Source of the DNA: Vulcanimicrobiota bacterium
GTDB lineage: Bacteria; Vulcanimicrobiota; Vulcanimicrobiia; Vulcanimicrobiales; Vulcanimicrobiaceae
NCBI GenBank assembly: GCA_003151115.1
Contig: PLWS01000002.1
Coordinates: 1 to 64,000 of the forward strand
Reading direction: 5' to 3'
DNA: 64,000 bases
Shown here: positions 50,166 through 59,318 of the stretch, piece by piece
Numbering within the stretch: the first letter of the stretch is position 1
Layout of the letters: every line of letters starts with the position of its first letter
Notes under the pieces: model-generated
Database searches by the model: none
What the model was told of the DNA's origin: nothing
What the model saw: only the letters and a program-made list of their open reading frames with translations
Made by a program: the position numbers and the translations under genes

Positions 50166-51382
50166 AAAACCAGCAAGTCCAAGATGTAGTGCAGGGCCAG
50201 CGCCGCGCTGGCGGCCAGCGCCGCGATGGTCAACGGCGTGCGTGCGCGTCCTATGAACGTGCCCAGCGACGTATAGATAAGGAAGAGCGTCGCCGCTAAG
50301 AGCAGCAAGCCGCCTTCCACTAAGCTTTGCAGATAAAAACTGTTGGCGTGCGTTTTTATCGGCGCTCGCAACAGCTTGCCGACCACGAGTTCGTAATTCC
50401 CGGCGCCGATGCCCCATAGCGGATGTGCGCGCCAAAGCTGTACGGCGGCTTGCCAAAGATCGCGCCGCGTTCCCAGGCCGCCTTGGATCTCGATATGATG
50501 ATGCCCTGTCGTCGTGACGAGTCCGATTCCGCCGGCGACGAGCCGCCACGCGATTGCCGCGGCTCCGAGAACGGCAAGCGCCGCGGCCCCGAACGCGACC
50601 TTGGCAGCCTTCGATCGCGCGCAGAAAAACGCAACGAGAAGCAGGGCCAGAGCCAGCGCAACGATACCCCCGCGCGATAGGCTCATAACCGTTGCAATGA
50701 TGCCGCCGGCCAGCACGAAAATTTCGGCCCACCGGCGGCCTTGTAGAAGCGTGTAGGCAAGAATCGGCGGCAGCATCAGCCCGAGATAAGCCGCCAGCTG
50801 ATTCGGCCCTTCGAGCGGCCCCGCGATGCGCGGCACCTCGGTGTGCGCGATGATGCTACCCGAATGCGCGCCCAAGTAAAGTTCGGGGATCGAAAGCGCG
50901 ATGACTGCGGCCGTAACGATGAGGATCGCCCACCGGATGACGAGATCGTCGGGATCTTCGTAATAAGCCAGTGCGCATACGGCGAGGATAACGGCGTACT
51001 CGATCCACTTGAGTGTTTCACGCAATGCGGGCGCAACGAACGCTGCATGCGCGATCGAAATTGCCACCGCGGCCGCGACGAGAAGTACCGCTGCGACGAG
51101 CCGCCTGATAGGCATTGCCGAAAACGCGCGCAGCGAAGTCCCACGGATCGCCAAGCCGGCAATCGCGGCCGCCAAGGCAACTTTCGAAAGGGTCAATGTC
51201 GTCGGCCCGATCGCTTGATAGAACGCGAACGGGTCGATCAAGATCAAAGCGGCGATCCCGTAAACGGGCTTGCGTGAAGTTGCAAATGCGACGGCGGCAA
51301 AGAGCACGGCGTAGACGGCAACGCCCGCGATGCCTAAGTGAGGCGCCGTTACTTCGGCCGGAGCGACTGGGCCGAACTGCAT
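50036..51382 (-). CDS. O-antigen ligase/polymerase-like (Wzy/WaaL) membrane protein
   Basis: The 448-residue protein has about twelve hydrophobic helices. It has a large outer loop containing GTRRDLWQAAVQLWRAHPLWG followed by GIGAGNYELVVG and HANSFYLQSLVEGG, the pattern of the Wzy_C/O-antigen ligase family, including the conserved His-Asn segment. It should polymerise flipped repeat units or attach the chain to its anchor. The start at 51382 is an ATG. The 3' end runs through the end of the PseB-like gene in antisense direction. Confidence 0.8.
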   Translation of the reverse strand: MQFGPVAPAEVTAPHLGIAGVAVYAVLFAAVAFATSRKPVYGIAALILIDPFAFYQAIGPTTLTLSKVALAAAIAGLAIRGTSLRAFSAMPIRRLVAAVLLVAAAVAISIAHAAFVAPALRETLKWIEYAVILAVCALAYYEDPDDLVIRWAILIVTAAVIALSIPELYLGAHSGSIIAHTEVPRIAGPLEGPNQLAAYLGLMLPPILAYTLLQGRRWAEIFVLAGGIIATVMSLSRGGIVALALALLLVAFFCARSKAAKVAFGAAALAVLGAAAIAWRLVAGGIGLVTTTGHHHIEIQGGLGTRRDLWQAAVQLWRAHPLWGIGAGNYELVVGKLLRAPIKTHANSFYLQSLVEGGLLLLAATLFLIYTSLGTFIGRARTPLTIAALAASAALALHYILDLLVFYPKVGMEWMILLGLAAADLAISSGVKKRSLVSESYAKPSSMG

Positions 51383-51441
51383 GCCCGTTTCCTTCGGGAG
51401 GAGAAGAGTTCGACCTCGCTTAGGAGAAATTCGTTTGCGCT

Positions 51442-51879
51442 TTGCACGATAATCCTAACGTCGACGTAAACGACCTGATGGCTCAGGTGCACGATCGCGT
51501 GCTGCGCGGTGAAGAGCGCATCGCAACTGCCGCGCCGAGCGCCGAGCGCACGTACGTTTACGCCGCTCAGCTCGATGCGGCGAGCATCGAAGCGCTGTTG
51601 CACACGGCGCGAAAGATGGCGCAAGTGCGGACGGTGTGGCCGCGCAATCTTTGGGTGTTTCCGTTCAACCTAAGCCGCGGCTTACGGCGCGCATTCTTAA
51701 GGATGTTCGCTTTCCTGTTCAACGACCAGCGTCACGTCAACTTCGCGCTGACCGAAGCGCTGCGTGAACAATTGCAGATTACCAAGGAAATGCACGGCCT
51801 CATTGCGAGTTTGCAAGGAGAAGTGCGCAACCTCGACGCGCGCTTGCAGCAGGTGGAGCATCGCGATGCCCGGCCCTAA
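51442..51879 (+). CDS. Small coiled-coil protein preceding glycosyltransferases
   Basis: This 145-residue reading from TTG 51442 (AGGAGA lies 14 bases upstream) starts VDVNDLMAQVHDRVLRGEER. It has a basic middle (VFPFNLSRGLRRAFLRMFAFLF) and ends in a helical heptad-like stretch (LIASLQGEVRNLDARLQQVE). Small proteins of this build often sit directly before GT4 genes in polysaccharide loci. A membrane-associated adaptor for glycosyltransferases is a plausible but unproven role. The 3' end overlaps the next gene by 14 bases. Confidence 0.6.
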   Translation: MHDNPNVDVNDLMAQVHDRVLRGEERIATAAPSAERTYVYAAQLDAASIEALLHTARKMAQVRTVWPRNLWVFPFNLSRGLRRAFLRMFAFLFNDQRHVNFALTEALREQLQITKEMHGLIASLQGEVRNLDARLQQVEHRDARP

Positions 51880-53101
51880 CCATGCAATTGCGCTCGTCAC
51901 GCCCTGGTTCGGAGACGACGAGACAAACGGATCTCAGCTGCTCTCCTCACAGCTCGTCGGCGAGCTCTTTGCCGCTAACGAGCGGGTGGACGTGTTGACG
52001 ACGTGCGCGAAATCGTTCCATGACGGCTGGTCGAGTAACTATCATGCCGAGGGAACCACTCGCTTCGATTCGTTCACGCTGCGGCGCTTTCGCGTACGGG
52101 AAAGAGATACGGCGGCTTTCAATTGGGCCAACGCTTTTCTTCTAAGCCAGCCGACCGATTTTCTCAAGAAACATCCGGGTGCGATTCCGGCCGGTGTTGC
52201 GGACGCTTTCTGCGGCGAGAATATTCACTCGCCCGGCTTGCTGCAGTATCTCGCGGATTGGGGCAGGACCTATGCGTCGATCATTTTTACGCCGTACCCG
52301 TACGGTCCCGTATTGCACGGACTCCAACGCGTGAGCGACCGCGCGTTCTTGCAGCCCTGCTTGCACGACGAACCTTACGCCTACCTTCCGCAAACCGCGC
52401 GAATCTTTCGAGCGGCGCGCGGGCTGCTCTTTAATAGTAGGGCGGAATACGACCTTGCCTGCGAACTCTATGGCGAGGCTATACGGGCGAAAAGCACGAT
52501 CGTCGGCCACTGGGTGAACGCGCCTGAGCTGCGGCCGCTTTCCGATCCCGTCGTGCCGAAGGGCCGTTACGTCTTTTACCTCGGCAGAATCTGCGACTCC
52601 AAGAACGTCCGCGCGGTCGTCAACGCATTCCACGATTACCGTCGGTACCGTCCGGCGTCGCAGCTCCAGCTCGTGCTCGCCGGCGACGGCGAACCGCTAC
52701 CGGCCGGGAACGGCGTACATTTTCTTGGCCGCGTCAACGAACGCCGCAAACAGGCGCTCCTGCAATGTTGCGCCGCGCTGTTTCAGCCCAGCGTCAACGA
52801 GAGCTTTTCGCGCTCGGTCATGGAAGCGTGGAGTTATAGCAAGCCCGTGGCCGTCAACGGGCGATGCGCGCCGACCGCCGGCGCCGTAAATGAATGCGGA
52901 GGCGGCTGGCTTGCGTCGTCTGCGTACGATTGGATTGGCGCGCTTCGCGCTATTGACGACGCGTCCGCGGAATCGCTGCGCGCGCTCGGTGAACGAGGCA
53001 AGTCGTATTACCTTCTGCGCGGGACACCCGAACGCGTGCTCGAGCGGTATCGGGAAGCGTTAGGCCTCGATCGCCGCGCCGTTGCCGCGGCGCGCGGCTA
53101 A
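51866..53101 (+). CDS. Family 4 glycosyltransferase
   Basis: The 411-residue GT-B enzyme begins MPGPNHAIALVTPWFGDD. It has VFYLGRICDSKNVRAVV in the second Rossmann domain and the donor-site segment FQPSVNESFSRSVMEAWSYS (E-x7-E region). ATG 51866 has GGTGGAG eight bases upstream. No membrane helix is present. The sugar and acceptor are not predictable. A second, related GT4 follows directly, and both share the opening layout with LVTPWFG or FVVPRCG, so they may be an old duplication. Confidence 0.83.
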   Translation: MPGPNHAIALVTPWFGDDETNGSQLLSSQLVGELFAANERVDVLTTCAKSFHDGWSSNYHAEGTTRFDSFTLRRFRVRERDTAAFNWANAFLLSQPTDFLKKHPGAIPAGVADAFCGENIHSPGLLQYLADWGRTYASIIFTPYPYGPVLHGLQRVSDRAFLQPCLHDEPYAYLPQTARIFRAARGLLFNSRAEYDLACELYGEAIRAKSTIVGHWVNAPELRPLSDPVVPKGRYVFYLGRICDSKNVRAVVNAFHDYRRYRPASQLQLVLAGDGEPLPAGNGVHFLGRVNERRKQALLQCCAALFQPSVNESFSRSVMEAWSYSKPVAVNGRCAPTAGAVNECGGGWLASSAYDWIGALRAIDDASAESLRALGERGKSYYLLRGTPERVLERYREALGLDRRAVAAARG

Positions 53102-54292
53102 TTGAACACACCTAAAGTTGCATTCGTCGTGCCGCGCTGCGGCGCGGACGTTTTCGGCGGCGCCGAGACGTACTGTCTGCAGCTGGCGCGCCGGCTGGCA
53201 GCGGCGTGGGATATCGACGTGCTGACGACGTGCGCGCGCGATTACATGACGTGGGAGAACGCCTATCCCGAAGGCCATAGCTACGAACTCGGCGTTCACG
53301 TGCAGCGCTTTCCGGTCGATCGTCCGCGCGACGTGGCGCGTTTCAACCGGCTCTCCGAGCGCATTAATTTCGACGTCGAGCGCAGCAGCATATCGCTGCA
53401 AGAAGAATGGATGCTCGCTCAAGGGCCGGTCTCGAGCGAGTTGGAGCGCTATGTCGCCGCTCACCGGCACCGGTACGACGCCTTCTTTTTTTTCTGCTAT
53501 TTGTATGCGACCACGTACTTCTTGCTGCCGCTGGTGACCGACAAAGCATTCCTGGTTCCGTTCGCACACGACGAGTGGCCGCTGCGCATGCGCATCTGGA
53601 ACGAGTTTTTCAAACTGCCGCAATGCATCGTCTTCAACAGCCCAGAGGAGCACGATTTCGTGCGCGCGCGGTTTTCGCGCTCCACCGTCGACGGCCCGAT
53701 CATCGGCACGGGCATCGAGCCGCCGCCCTACGCGAGCGCCGGATCCTTTCGCGAGCAATTCGGCATACGCGAGCCGTTCGTACTGTATCTTGGCCGCATC
53801 GATCCATCCAAAGGATGCGATGTCTTGGTGGAAGACTTCCTCAAATTCCGGATCGCCCACGACGCTCCGGCGAAGCTGGTTCTGGCCGGCGAGCGGCATA
53901 TGGCATTTAAGCCGCACGACGACATACTGGTGCTCGGCCCCATCGACGATCAGACGAAGTGGCAGGCGCTGGCAGCCTGCGACTTGCTTGTTATGCCGTC
54001 GGCCTACGAGAGTCTGTCGCTGGCCGTATTGGAGGCCTGGGCAGTCGGGAAAGCGGTCCTCGTGAACGCCCACGCCGCGGCGCTCGTCGGGCAATGTAAA
54101 CGCTCGGGCGGCGGCTTATGGTACTCAAATTACGAAGAGTTTGAGGCGGCATTGACGGTTATGAACGAAGAGGTTCGTAAGAAACTGGGAAGACAGGGTA
54201 TGGATTTCATTAACGATACATGCCGCTGGGAAACAGTTGAAGGCGCCTACCGCAGCCTACTGAATCCGGTCGAAGCAACAGCCGATATTTGA
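53102..54292 (+). CDS. Family 4 glycosyltransferase
   Basis: This 396-residue GT-B enzyme starts at TTG 53102, directly after the stop of the previous gene (MNTPKVAFVVPRCGADVFGG). It has LYLGRIDPSKGCDVLVEDF and VMPSAYESLSLAVLEAWAVG, the standard donor-binding motifs. GGAETYCLQLARRL near residue 20 is the GT4 N-terminal acceptor-loop pattern. It probably adds one of the core sugars of the repeat unit. Confidence 0.83.
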   Translation: MNTPKVAFVVPRCGADVFGGAETYCLQLARRLAAAWDIDVLTTCARDYMTWENAYPEGHSYELGVHVQRFPVDRPRDVARFNRLSERINFDVERSSISLQEEWMLAQGPVSSELERYVAAHRHRYDAFFFFCYLYATTYFLLPLVTDKAFLVPFAHDEWPLRMRIWNEFFKLPQCIVFNSPEEHDFVRARFSRSTVDGPIIGTGIEPPPYASAGSFREQFGIREPFVLYLGRIDPSKGCDVLVEDFLKFRIAHDAPAKLVLAGERHMAFKPHDDILVLGPIDDQTKWQALAACDLLVMPSAYESLSLAVLEAWAVGKAVLVNAHAAALVGQCKRSGGGLWYSNYEEFEAALTVMNEEVRKKLGRQGMDFINDTCRWETVEGAYRSLLNPVEATADI

Positions 54293-54353
54293 TAAGGAAG
54301 CAACCGGATGGTAGAATACCGAAAACCGCGTTCCGGCAGAGGCGGTCGAATTG

Positions 54354-55319
54354 GTGAACGGTAAGTCGGCGCTAGACTTAACGTCGAAGCGTATCTGCGT
54401 CACGGGTGGGGCCGGATTTTTGGGGTCCTTTTTAGTGCAATCGCTGCGGAGCGCAGGCTGCACCGACGTCTTCGTTGTCGAACACCGGGACTACGACCTT
54501 ACGAAGGAAGCCGATGTGAAGCGGCTTTTTGAAGACGCGCGTCCGGAAATTCTGTTTCATCTTGCGGCGGTCGTCGGCGGCATCGGAGCCAACCAAGAGA
54601 ATCCGGGTTCGTTCTTTTACGCCAATGCGATCATGGGGATTCAACTGCTCGAATACGCGCGCCGCTACAACGTTGAAAAGACCGTCGTCGTCGGGACCGT
54701 CTGCTCGTATCCGAACTTGGCGCCGATTCCGTTCCACGAGCAATCGCTATGGGACGGCTACCCCGAAGTGACCAACGCTCCGTACGGAATCGCGAAAAAA
54801 GTCTTGCTCGTGCAATGCCAAGCATATCGCCAACAATACGGCATGAACGCGATCTATTTGCTTCCCGGAAATCTCTACGGCCCGCGCGACAATTTCGACC
54901 CCGCTTCGTCACACGTTATTCCGGCGATGGTCCGCAACATGCTCGAAGCGAAGAGCCGCTCTGCGAACAAGATCGTCTGCTGGGGAGATGGGTCGCCCAC
55001 GCGCGAATTCTTGTATGTCGAAGACGCGGCAAAGGGCATTTTCAAAGCTGCCCGGCGGTACGATGGCGCCGCGCCCGTGAACCTCGGAAGCGGCGAGGAG
55101 ACGTCAATCAAAGATCTCGCGGTCCTCGTCGCCGAGCTCTGCGACTACAAAGGACGAATATTCTGGGATACGAGTAAGCCCAACGGCCAGCCGCGGCGCA
55201 AACTCGACACGACACAGGCCGAGCAATTCTTTGGATTCCGCGCCGAGACGCCGCTGCGGGAAGGCCTGGCCGAAACGATCTCCTGGTACAAGCGCCAGGT
55301 CCCGGCGGTAAGCGCCTAG
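54354..55319 (+). CDS. GDP-L-fucose synthase-like NAD-dependent epimerase/reductase
   Basis: The 321-residue SDR enzyme has ICVTGGAGFLGSFLV, HLAAVVGGIGANQENPG (a fucose-synthase-like segment), GTVCSYPNLAPIPF, YGIAKK with the catalytic Tyr and Lys, and GDGSPTREFLYVEDAA. These match GDP-4-keto-6-deoxymannose epimerase-reductase (Fcl/WcaG). The partner GDP-mannose dehydratase (Gmd) is not in the window. GTG 54354 has AGAGGCGG at eight bases; TTG 54351 is an alternative. Confidence 0.8.
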   Translation: MNGKSALDLTSKRICVTGGAGFLGSFLVQSLRSAGCTDVFVVEHRDYDLTKEADVKRLFEDARPEILFHLAAVVGGIGANQENPGSFFYANAIMGIQLLEYARRYNVEKTVVVGTVCSYPNLAPIPFHEQSLWDGYPEVTNAPYGIAKKVLLVQCQAYRQQYGMNAIYLLPGNLYGPRDNFDPASSHVIPAMVRNMLEAKSRSANKIVCWGDGSPTREFLYVEDAAKGIFKAARRYDGAAPVNLGSGEETSIKDLAVLVAELCDYKGRIFWDTSKPNGQPRRKLDTTQAEQFFGFRAETPLREGLAETISWYKRQVPAVSA

Positions 55320-55343
55320 CAGGTCTACGCCGAAGGGTGGGGA

Positions 55344-56345
55344 GTGGACGAACGTGACCTCGCCAACCAAGTAGCCGAACTCAGAGCCGCGCTTGCGGCG
55401 CGCGACGCCCGGCTGAAGGGTGCCGTGGCACTTGAGAAAGAGCTGCGCGAGGTGCGCAAGGCGGCGCAAGAGCGCGCAAACGTTATCGCGGATTTGAACG
55501 CGGCTCTCGACGATCGCGATCGACGGACCAAGGCGCTTCAAGAAGCCGCCGACCTCCGCGAAGAAAAAATCCAAGAACTCAGCGCGGCGCTTCAATCGCT
55601 CGACGTCATCCGCAAAGCGGCCGAGGCGCGTGAACTCGTGATTGCGGAACTCAAGGAGGCGCTCGACGAACGCGACCGTCACGCCAACGCTTTGCAGGAA
55701 GCGGTGACCGAGCGCAACGCGCGGCTGGTGGAATTATCGAAGCGCCAAGAATCTCTGGAAGGCACGCAAGCGGCGGCCCAGGAGCGCGAACGAGTCATCG
55801 TCGAGCTCTCCGCCGCTTTGGAAGAAACCAACCGGCGCGCAAACCTGCTGCAGGAAGCTGCCGACGCGCGGGGACAAAAACTGCAGGAGCTGCAAGCGGC
55901 CGTTTCTGCGATGCACGATATCTATTCCGTCGCGGAGGAACGCGAGCGCGCGATCGCGGAACTTCGGGCCGCGCTAGATGAGACGGACGCCCGCGCGAAT
56001 TTGTTGCAAGAGGCTGCCGACCTGCGCGGACAAAAGGTCGAAGAGCTTTCCGGCGCCTTGGAAAAGCAAACCGAGCGCGTGAAAACCCTCGAGACGAACG
56101 CGAAAAATTTCCAGGAGATGCACGAAACGGCTCAGGAACGCGAGAAGATCATCTTCGAACTCAACGCGGCGCTCCAGGAACGCGATCGCCGCATCGCGCA
56201 GCTCGAACGCGTCGCCGAGGAACGCCTTGTGGCCTTAAAAGAGACTGATGAAGGCTTGCGGGCGATCACGGCCGAGGCCGACCGCCGCGCGATCATGCTC
56301 GCGGAAGTGACTTCCCTGTTGCGCGAAAAAACTGACGAACGTTGA
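55344..56345 (+). CDS. Long coiled-coil protein with 52-residue repeats
   Basis: This 333-residue protein is almost entirely helical and charged (Glu, Arg, Ala, Leu), with no signal peptide and no membrane segment. From residue 40 onward a 52-residue unit occurs four times. Each starts like AAQERxxVIAELxAALDERD, then ALQEAADLRxxKLQEL. A partial fifth follows. The GTG at 55344 comes after GGTGGGGA. The next gene overlaps in TTGA. Long coiled coils in O-antigen loci are known as chain-length rulers (WbdD-like) or scaffolds for glycosyltransferases. Here only the context supports such a role. Confidence 0.7.
   Translation: MDERDLANQVAELRAALAARDARLKGAVALEKELREVRKAAQERANVIADLNAALDDRDRRTKALQEAADLREEKIQELSAALQSLDVIRKAAEARELVIAELKEALDERDRHANALQEAVTERNARLVELSKRQESLEGTQAAAQERERVIVELSAALEETNRRANLLQEAADARGQKLQELQAAVSAMHDIYSVAEERERAIAELRAALDETDARANLLQEAADLRGQKVEELSGALEKQTERVKTLETNAKNFQEMHETAQEREKIIFELNAALQERDRRIAQLERVAEERLVALKETDEGLRAITAEADRRAIMLAEVTSLLREKTDER
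55461..56084 (+). repeat. Four tandem copies of a 156-base coding repeat
   Basis: The stretch encodes four consecutive 52-residue units of the coiled-coil protein, easily aligned by their AAxERxxVI start and LQEAA centre. The copies are imperfect at the DNA level, so the expansion is old rather than recent slippage. Confidence 0.7.
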
Positions 56346-57235
56346 CCGACCTCGCACAGCCGCTCGTCAGCATCGTCACGCCCTCGTTCAACTCAGGGCC
56401 GTTCCTGCGGGATTGCATCGAAAGCGTGCTTTCGCAAGACTATCCGAACATCGAATACATCATAATGGACGGAGGCTCCACCGATGAGACGGCCGCGATT
56501 CTCCAACGGTATCGCGCCCGCATTGCACGCATTCATTCCGCGCCGGATTTCGGCCAGGGTCAGGCGCTCAATCGCGGGTTGTCGGGTTCGAAAGGCGAGA
56601 TTCTCGCATTCCTGAACGCGGACGACGCGTACTTGCCGGGCGCCGTGGGGCAGGCGGTGCGCGCGTTTGCCGCGCACCCCGGCGCCGATGTCATTTATGG
56701 CAACGCGTATCACGTAGGCGCAGACGGCTCGACGATCGCGCCCTATCCTACGCAAGACTTCGATCGGGAAGCGCTGAGGCGCAGCTGTTACATCTGTCAG
56801 CCGGCCGCATTCGTGCGGCGCGAAGCCTTCGAGCGGGCGGGTGCGATGAACCCCGCGCTGCACTATGTGCTCGATTACGATCTTTGGCTGCGTTGCGCGG
56901 CTTTCGGCACATTCGTGCGGATCGAGCCGTTCCTAGCGAAATCGCGGGTTCACGCGGGCAGCAAGTCGGTTTCCGACCGTAAGGCCTTCTATCGCGAGGT
57001 GTTCTTGCTGCTGAAATCGCACTTCGGTTACGTTCCGTACGAATGGGTGCAAGGGTACGCGAGCTGCCTGATCGACCGGAACGATCAATTCTTTACCAAG
57101 CCGCGCAACACGATCGCGGCCGCAGCGCTCGCGCTTTTGTTGGGCGTTTGGATCAACATCGGCCGGCCCGAAACATTTTTTATCGATTATCTGGCGCATC
57201 GCAGCGCCGGTAAGATCCTGTTGCGCCGCGAATGA
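56342..57235 (+). CDS. Family 2 glycosyltransferase
   Basis: The 297-residue GT-A enzyme starts at TTG 56342, overlapping the previous stop in TTGA. It has LVSIVTPSFNSGPFLRDCI, MDGGSTDETAAIL, and the metal site AFLNADDAYLPG. The segment DYDLWLRCAAFG corresponds to the acceptor-side ED/DYDLW motif of this family. A hydrophobic C-terminal stretch (IAAAALALLLGVWI) may associate it with the membrane. It is closely related to the following gene. Confidence 0.83.
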   Translation: MTDLAQPLVSIVTPSFNSGPFLRDCIESVLSQDYPNIEYIIMDGGSTDETAAILQRYRARIARIHSAPDFGQGQALNRGLSGSKGEILAFLNADDAYLPGAVGQAVRAFAAHPGADVIYGNAYHVGADGSTIAPYPTQDFDREALRRSCYICQPAAFVRREAFERAGAMNPALHYVLDYDLWLRCAAFGTFVRIEPFLAKSRVHAGSKSVSDRKAFYREVFLLLKSHFGYVPYEWVQGYASCLIDRNDQFFTKPRNTIAAAALALLLGVWINIGRPETFFIDYLAHRSAGKILLRRE

Positions 57236-58434
57236 TGGAAACCGAGGCTCTCCCGCTTGTCACGATCGTCACGCCGTCGTTCAACCAGGCGCGGTTCATC
57301 CAGGCAACCATCGAGAGCGTGCTTTCGCAAGGTTATCCCAATCTCGAATACATCATCATCGACGGCGGTTCGACCGACGGAACCAGTGCGGTCGTCGCGC
57401 CGTACAGCGATCGGCTGACGTTTCTTTCGGAAAAGGACCGCGGTCAGGGCGACGCCATCAACAAAGGGTTTAGAATGGCAAGCGGCTCGATCGTTGCCTA
57501 TCTCAACTCGGACGATCTCTTTTTGCCCGGCGCGGTAAGCGCCGCAGTTGCGGCGCTGCAAGAACACCCGGAATTCGGCGCAGTTTACGGCGAGGGTTAC
57601 CGCATCGACGCCGCCGGCAACGTGATCGCCCGGTTTGAAGTGACCGAGGAATACAATCTCTGGAAGCTCGTCAACGTCTCGGATTACATCTTACAGCAGA
57701 CCGTCTTCTGGCGGCGCTCGGTCTTCGACACGATCGGTTTTTTCGATCTCGATCTTCATTATGGACTCGACTGGGAAATCTTGATGCGCACCGGAAAACG
57801 CTACGTGATGGGATATGTCCCGCAGTTCATGGGTTGTCTGCGCGAATATCCGGAGGCGAAAACGTCGGCGGGTGGCGCGCAGCGCTTCCGGGAGATCGCG
57901 CGCATATTGCGCGCGCAAAGTTCCTATCGTTTCCCGCCGGCCTACTTTATATACGGTTTGGACACCTACGAAAAGATCGTTTGTGGCTGGCTCGGAACCG
58001 TTTTTGGATGGTGGCCTCGCCTGGCGCGCAAGCTGCAGCGCGGCGTTCTGCGCGTGTCGCATCATTTCATCGGAGAATACGCCGTCCACTCGCAAGGACT
58101 CTACTCCGACGGCTGGGCCTCGACGCGCGTGCATCTCATGCTGCCGCCCTCCGACGGACGCTACGTCGAACTCACGGTCACGCTTTCGCCCGGTCCTATC
58201 GAACGCCAGACAATTGTGGTGCGAACCGGCCGCCGGATACTCGCTCGCGAGAGCTTCGGCGTTGGCACGTTCGTGTTGAGCATTCCGGTTCCCGAAGATA
58301 TCTGGGATGCGACGCTGACGTTTACGGTCGAAGCCGCGCGACATTTCGTTCCGGGCAATGCCGATCGACGCCGGCTGTGTTACCTCTTGGAGAAGGTCGG
58401 GTACAGCGACCGCTACCAGCTACCCGGGGGTTAG
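57232..58434 (+). CDS. Family 2 glycosyltransferase with C-terminal extension
   Basis: This 400-residue protein overlaps the previous gene (GAATGATGG). It begins with VTIVTPSFNQARFIQATIES, then IDGGSTDGTSAVV, AYLNSDDLFLPG and HYGLDWEILMRTG. The first 250 residues are a close paralogue of the upstream GT2. The last 140 residues form a beta-rich module (GWASTRVHLMLPPSDGRYVE, TLTFTVEAARHFVPG), perhaps carbohydrate binding. The 3' end overlaps the convergent lipoprotein gene by 15 bases. Confidence 0.82.
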   Translation: MMETEALPLVTIVTPSFNQARFIQATIESVLSQGYPNLEYIIIDGGSTDGTSAVVAPYSDRLTFLSEKDRGQGDAINKGFRMASGSIVAYLNSDDLFLPGAVSAAVAALQEHPEFGAVYGEGYRIDAAGNVIARFEVTEEYNLWKLVNVSDYILQQTVFWRRSVFDTIGFFDLDLHYGLDWEILMRTGKRYVMGYVPQFMGCLREYPEAKTSAGGAQRFREIARILRAQSSYRFPPAYFIYGLDTYEKIVCGWLGTVFGWWPRLARKLQRGVLRVSHHFIGEYAVHSQGLYSDGWASTRVHLMLPPSDGRYVELTVTLSPGPIERQTIVVRTGRRILARESFGVGTFVLSIPVPEDIWDATLTFTVEAARHFVPGNADRRRLCYLLEKVGYSDRYQLPGG

Positions 58435-59298
58435 CGAGAAGACTCGAAAGTCTAGAATGCGCGGGTCGCTGCCGGTTTTGTGACCGCCGCCGCTCACGTG
58501 CAGGGTAAAGGCGTTGGCGCCTGACTTCACGGGCAGGGAAAACGTCGCGTTACCTTTCTTGTCGGGATTGATCGTTGCGACCGTCGCTCCCGAAGCGTTG
58601 CGAACGGCGATCGCCAGCTGATGTCCGCTCATTCCGGGTCCGGGCAATGTGACGACGTGGATCTTTTGTGTTTTGGAGCCGTTCGACGTCACGGTAAACG
58701 CGGCGTCGTTGTCTACCCAGCGGAACGTTTGTCCGGCGTAACGTTCGACGATGTCCCAATTGCTCCCGAGCGTGATGCCGCTGCCGGGATCGACGATATC
58801 GGCGTCCGCCATCGTGAAGACGCGGAAATTGAGAATGCGCGGATCTGAAGTGTGTTTGCCGCTGCCGTTTACGTGCAACGCGAACGTCGCCGGCTTTCCG
58901 GGGTGCACCGGAACTTGCGCGAGAACCCACTGATGACCGTTGACCGGAAGCGATGCGACGGTCTTTCCGTTTTCCACGATCTGCAGCGTGAACTTTTTCT
59001 CCCCTAAACTGGGGCCGGCTTCGAGCTCGAGCGCGACAGCTTTCAGGTTCGTGCGCGGATTTTTGACGACGATTTCGGCATTGTTGTCAACCCAGCGAAA
59101 CGTCTGTCCGCCGAACGTTTCGTACAGATACCAGTTTTTGCCCAAGCCCAGATCGTTCGTGTCGTCAACAATGTCGGCAACCTTGCCGGTCAGCGGTCCA
59201 CTTTTGGAGGCCGGCGGCACCGGTGCGGTTGTGTTCGATCCGCCGCAGGCGGCGAGCGTCGCAATCGAAAGCAAGATACAGGCGCGGAATAAAGACAT
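58420..59298 (-). CDS. FRW-domain lipoprotein, copy D
   Basis: This 292-residue protein has a lipobox (IATLAACGGS) and two domains of the FRW family. The first has LGKNWYLYETFGGQTFRWVD and PRILNFRVF, and the second LGSNWDIVERYAGQTFRWVD and PRILDFRVF. The segment LEAGPSLG corresponds to LEPGP of the other copies. It lies 32 kb from the other three members, next to the ABC exporter genes. Only 20 bases separate its start from the divergent permease start, so at least one promoter must lie within a coding region or the 5' ends overlap. Confidence 0.75.
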   Translation of the reverse strand: MSLFRACILLSIATLAACGGSNTTAPVPPASKSGPLTGKVADIVDDTNDLGLGKNWYLYETFGGQTFRWVDNNAEIVVKNPRTNLKAVALELEAGPSLGEKKFTLQIVENGKTVASLPVNGHQWVLAQVPVHPGKPATFALHVNGSGKHTSDPRILNFRVFTMADADIVDPGSGITLGSNWDIVERYAGQTFRWVDNDAAFTVTSNGSKTQKIHVVTLPGPGMSGHQLAIAVRNASGATVATINPDKKGNATFSLPVKSGANAFTLHVSGGGHKTGSDPRILDFRVFSLTPG

Positions 59299-59318
59299 AG
59301 CGCAGAGAATCCGCTTTT

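Noticed and set aside
55461-56084. 156-base repeats as a CRISPR or satellite array
   Set aside because: The repeats are coding, imperfect and in phase with a coiled-coil protein, and no spacers are present.
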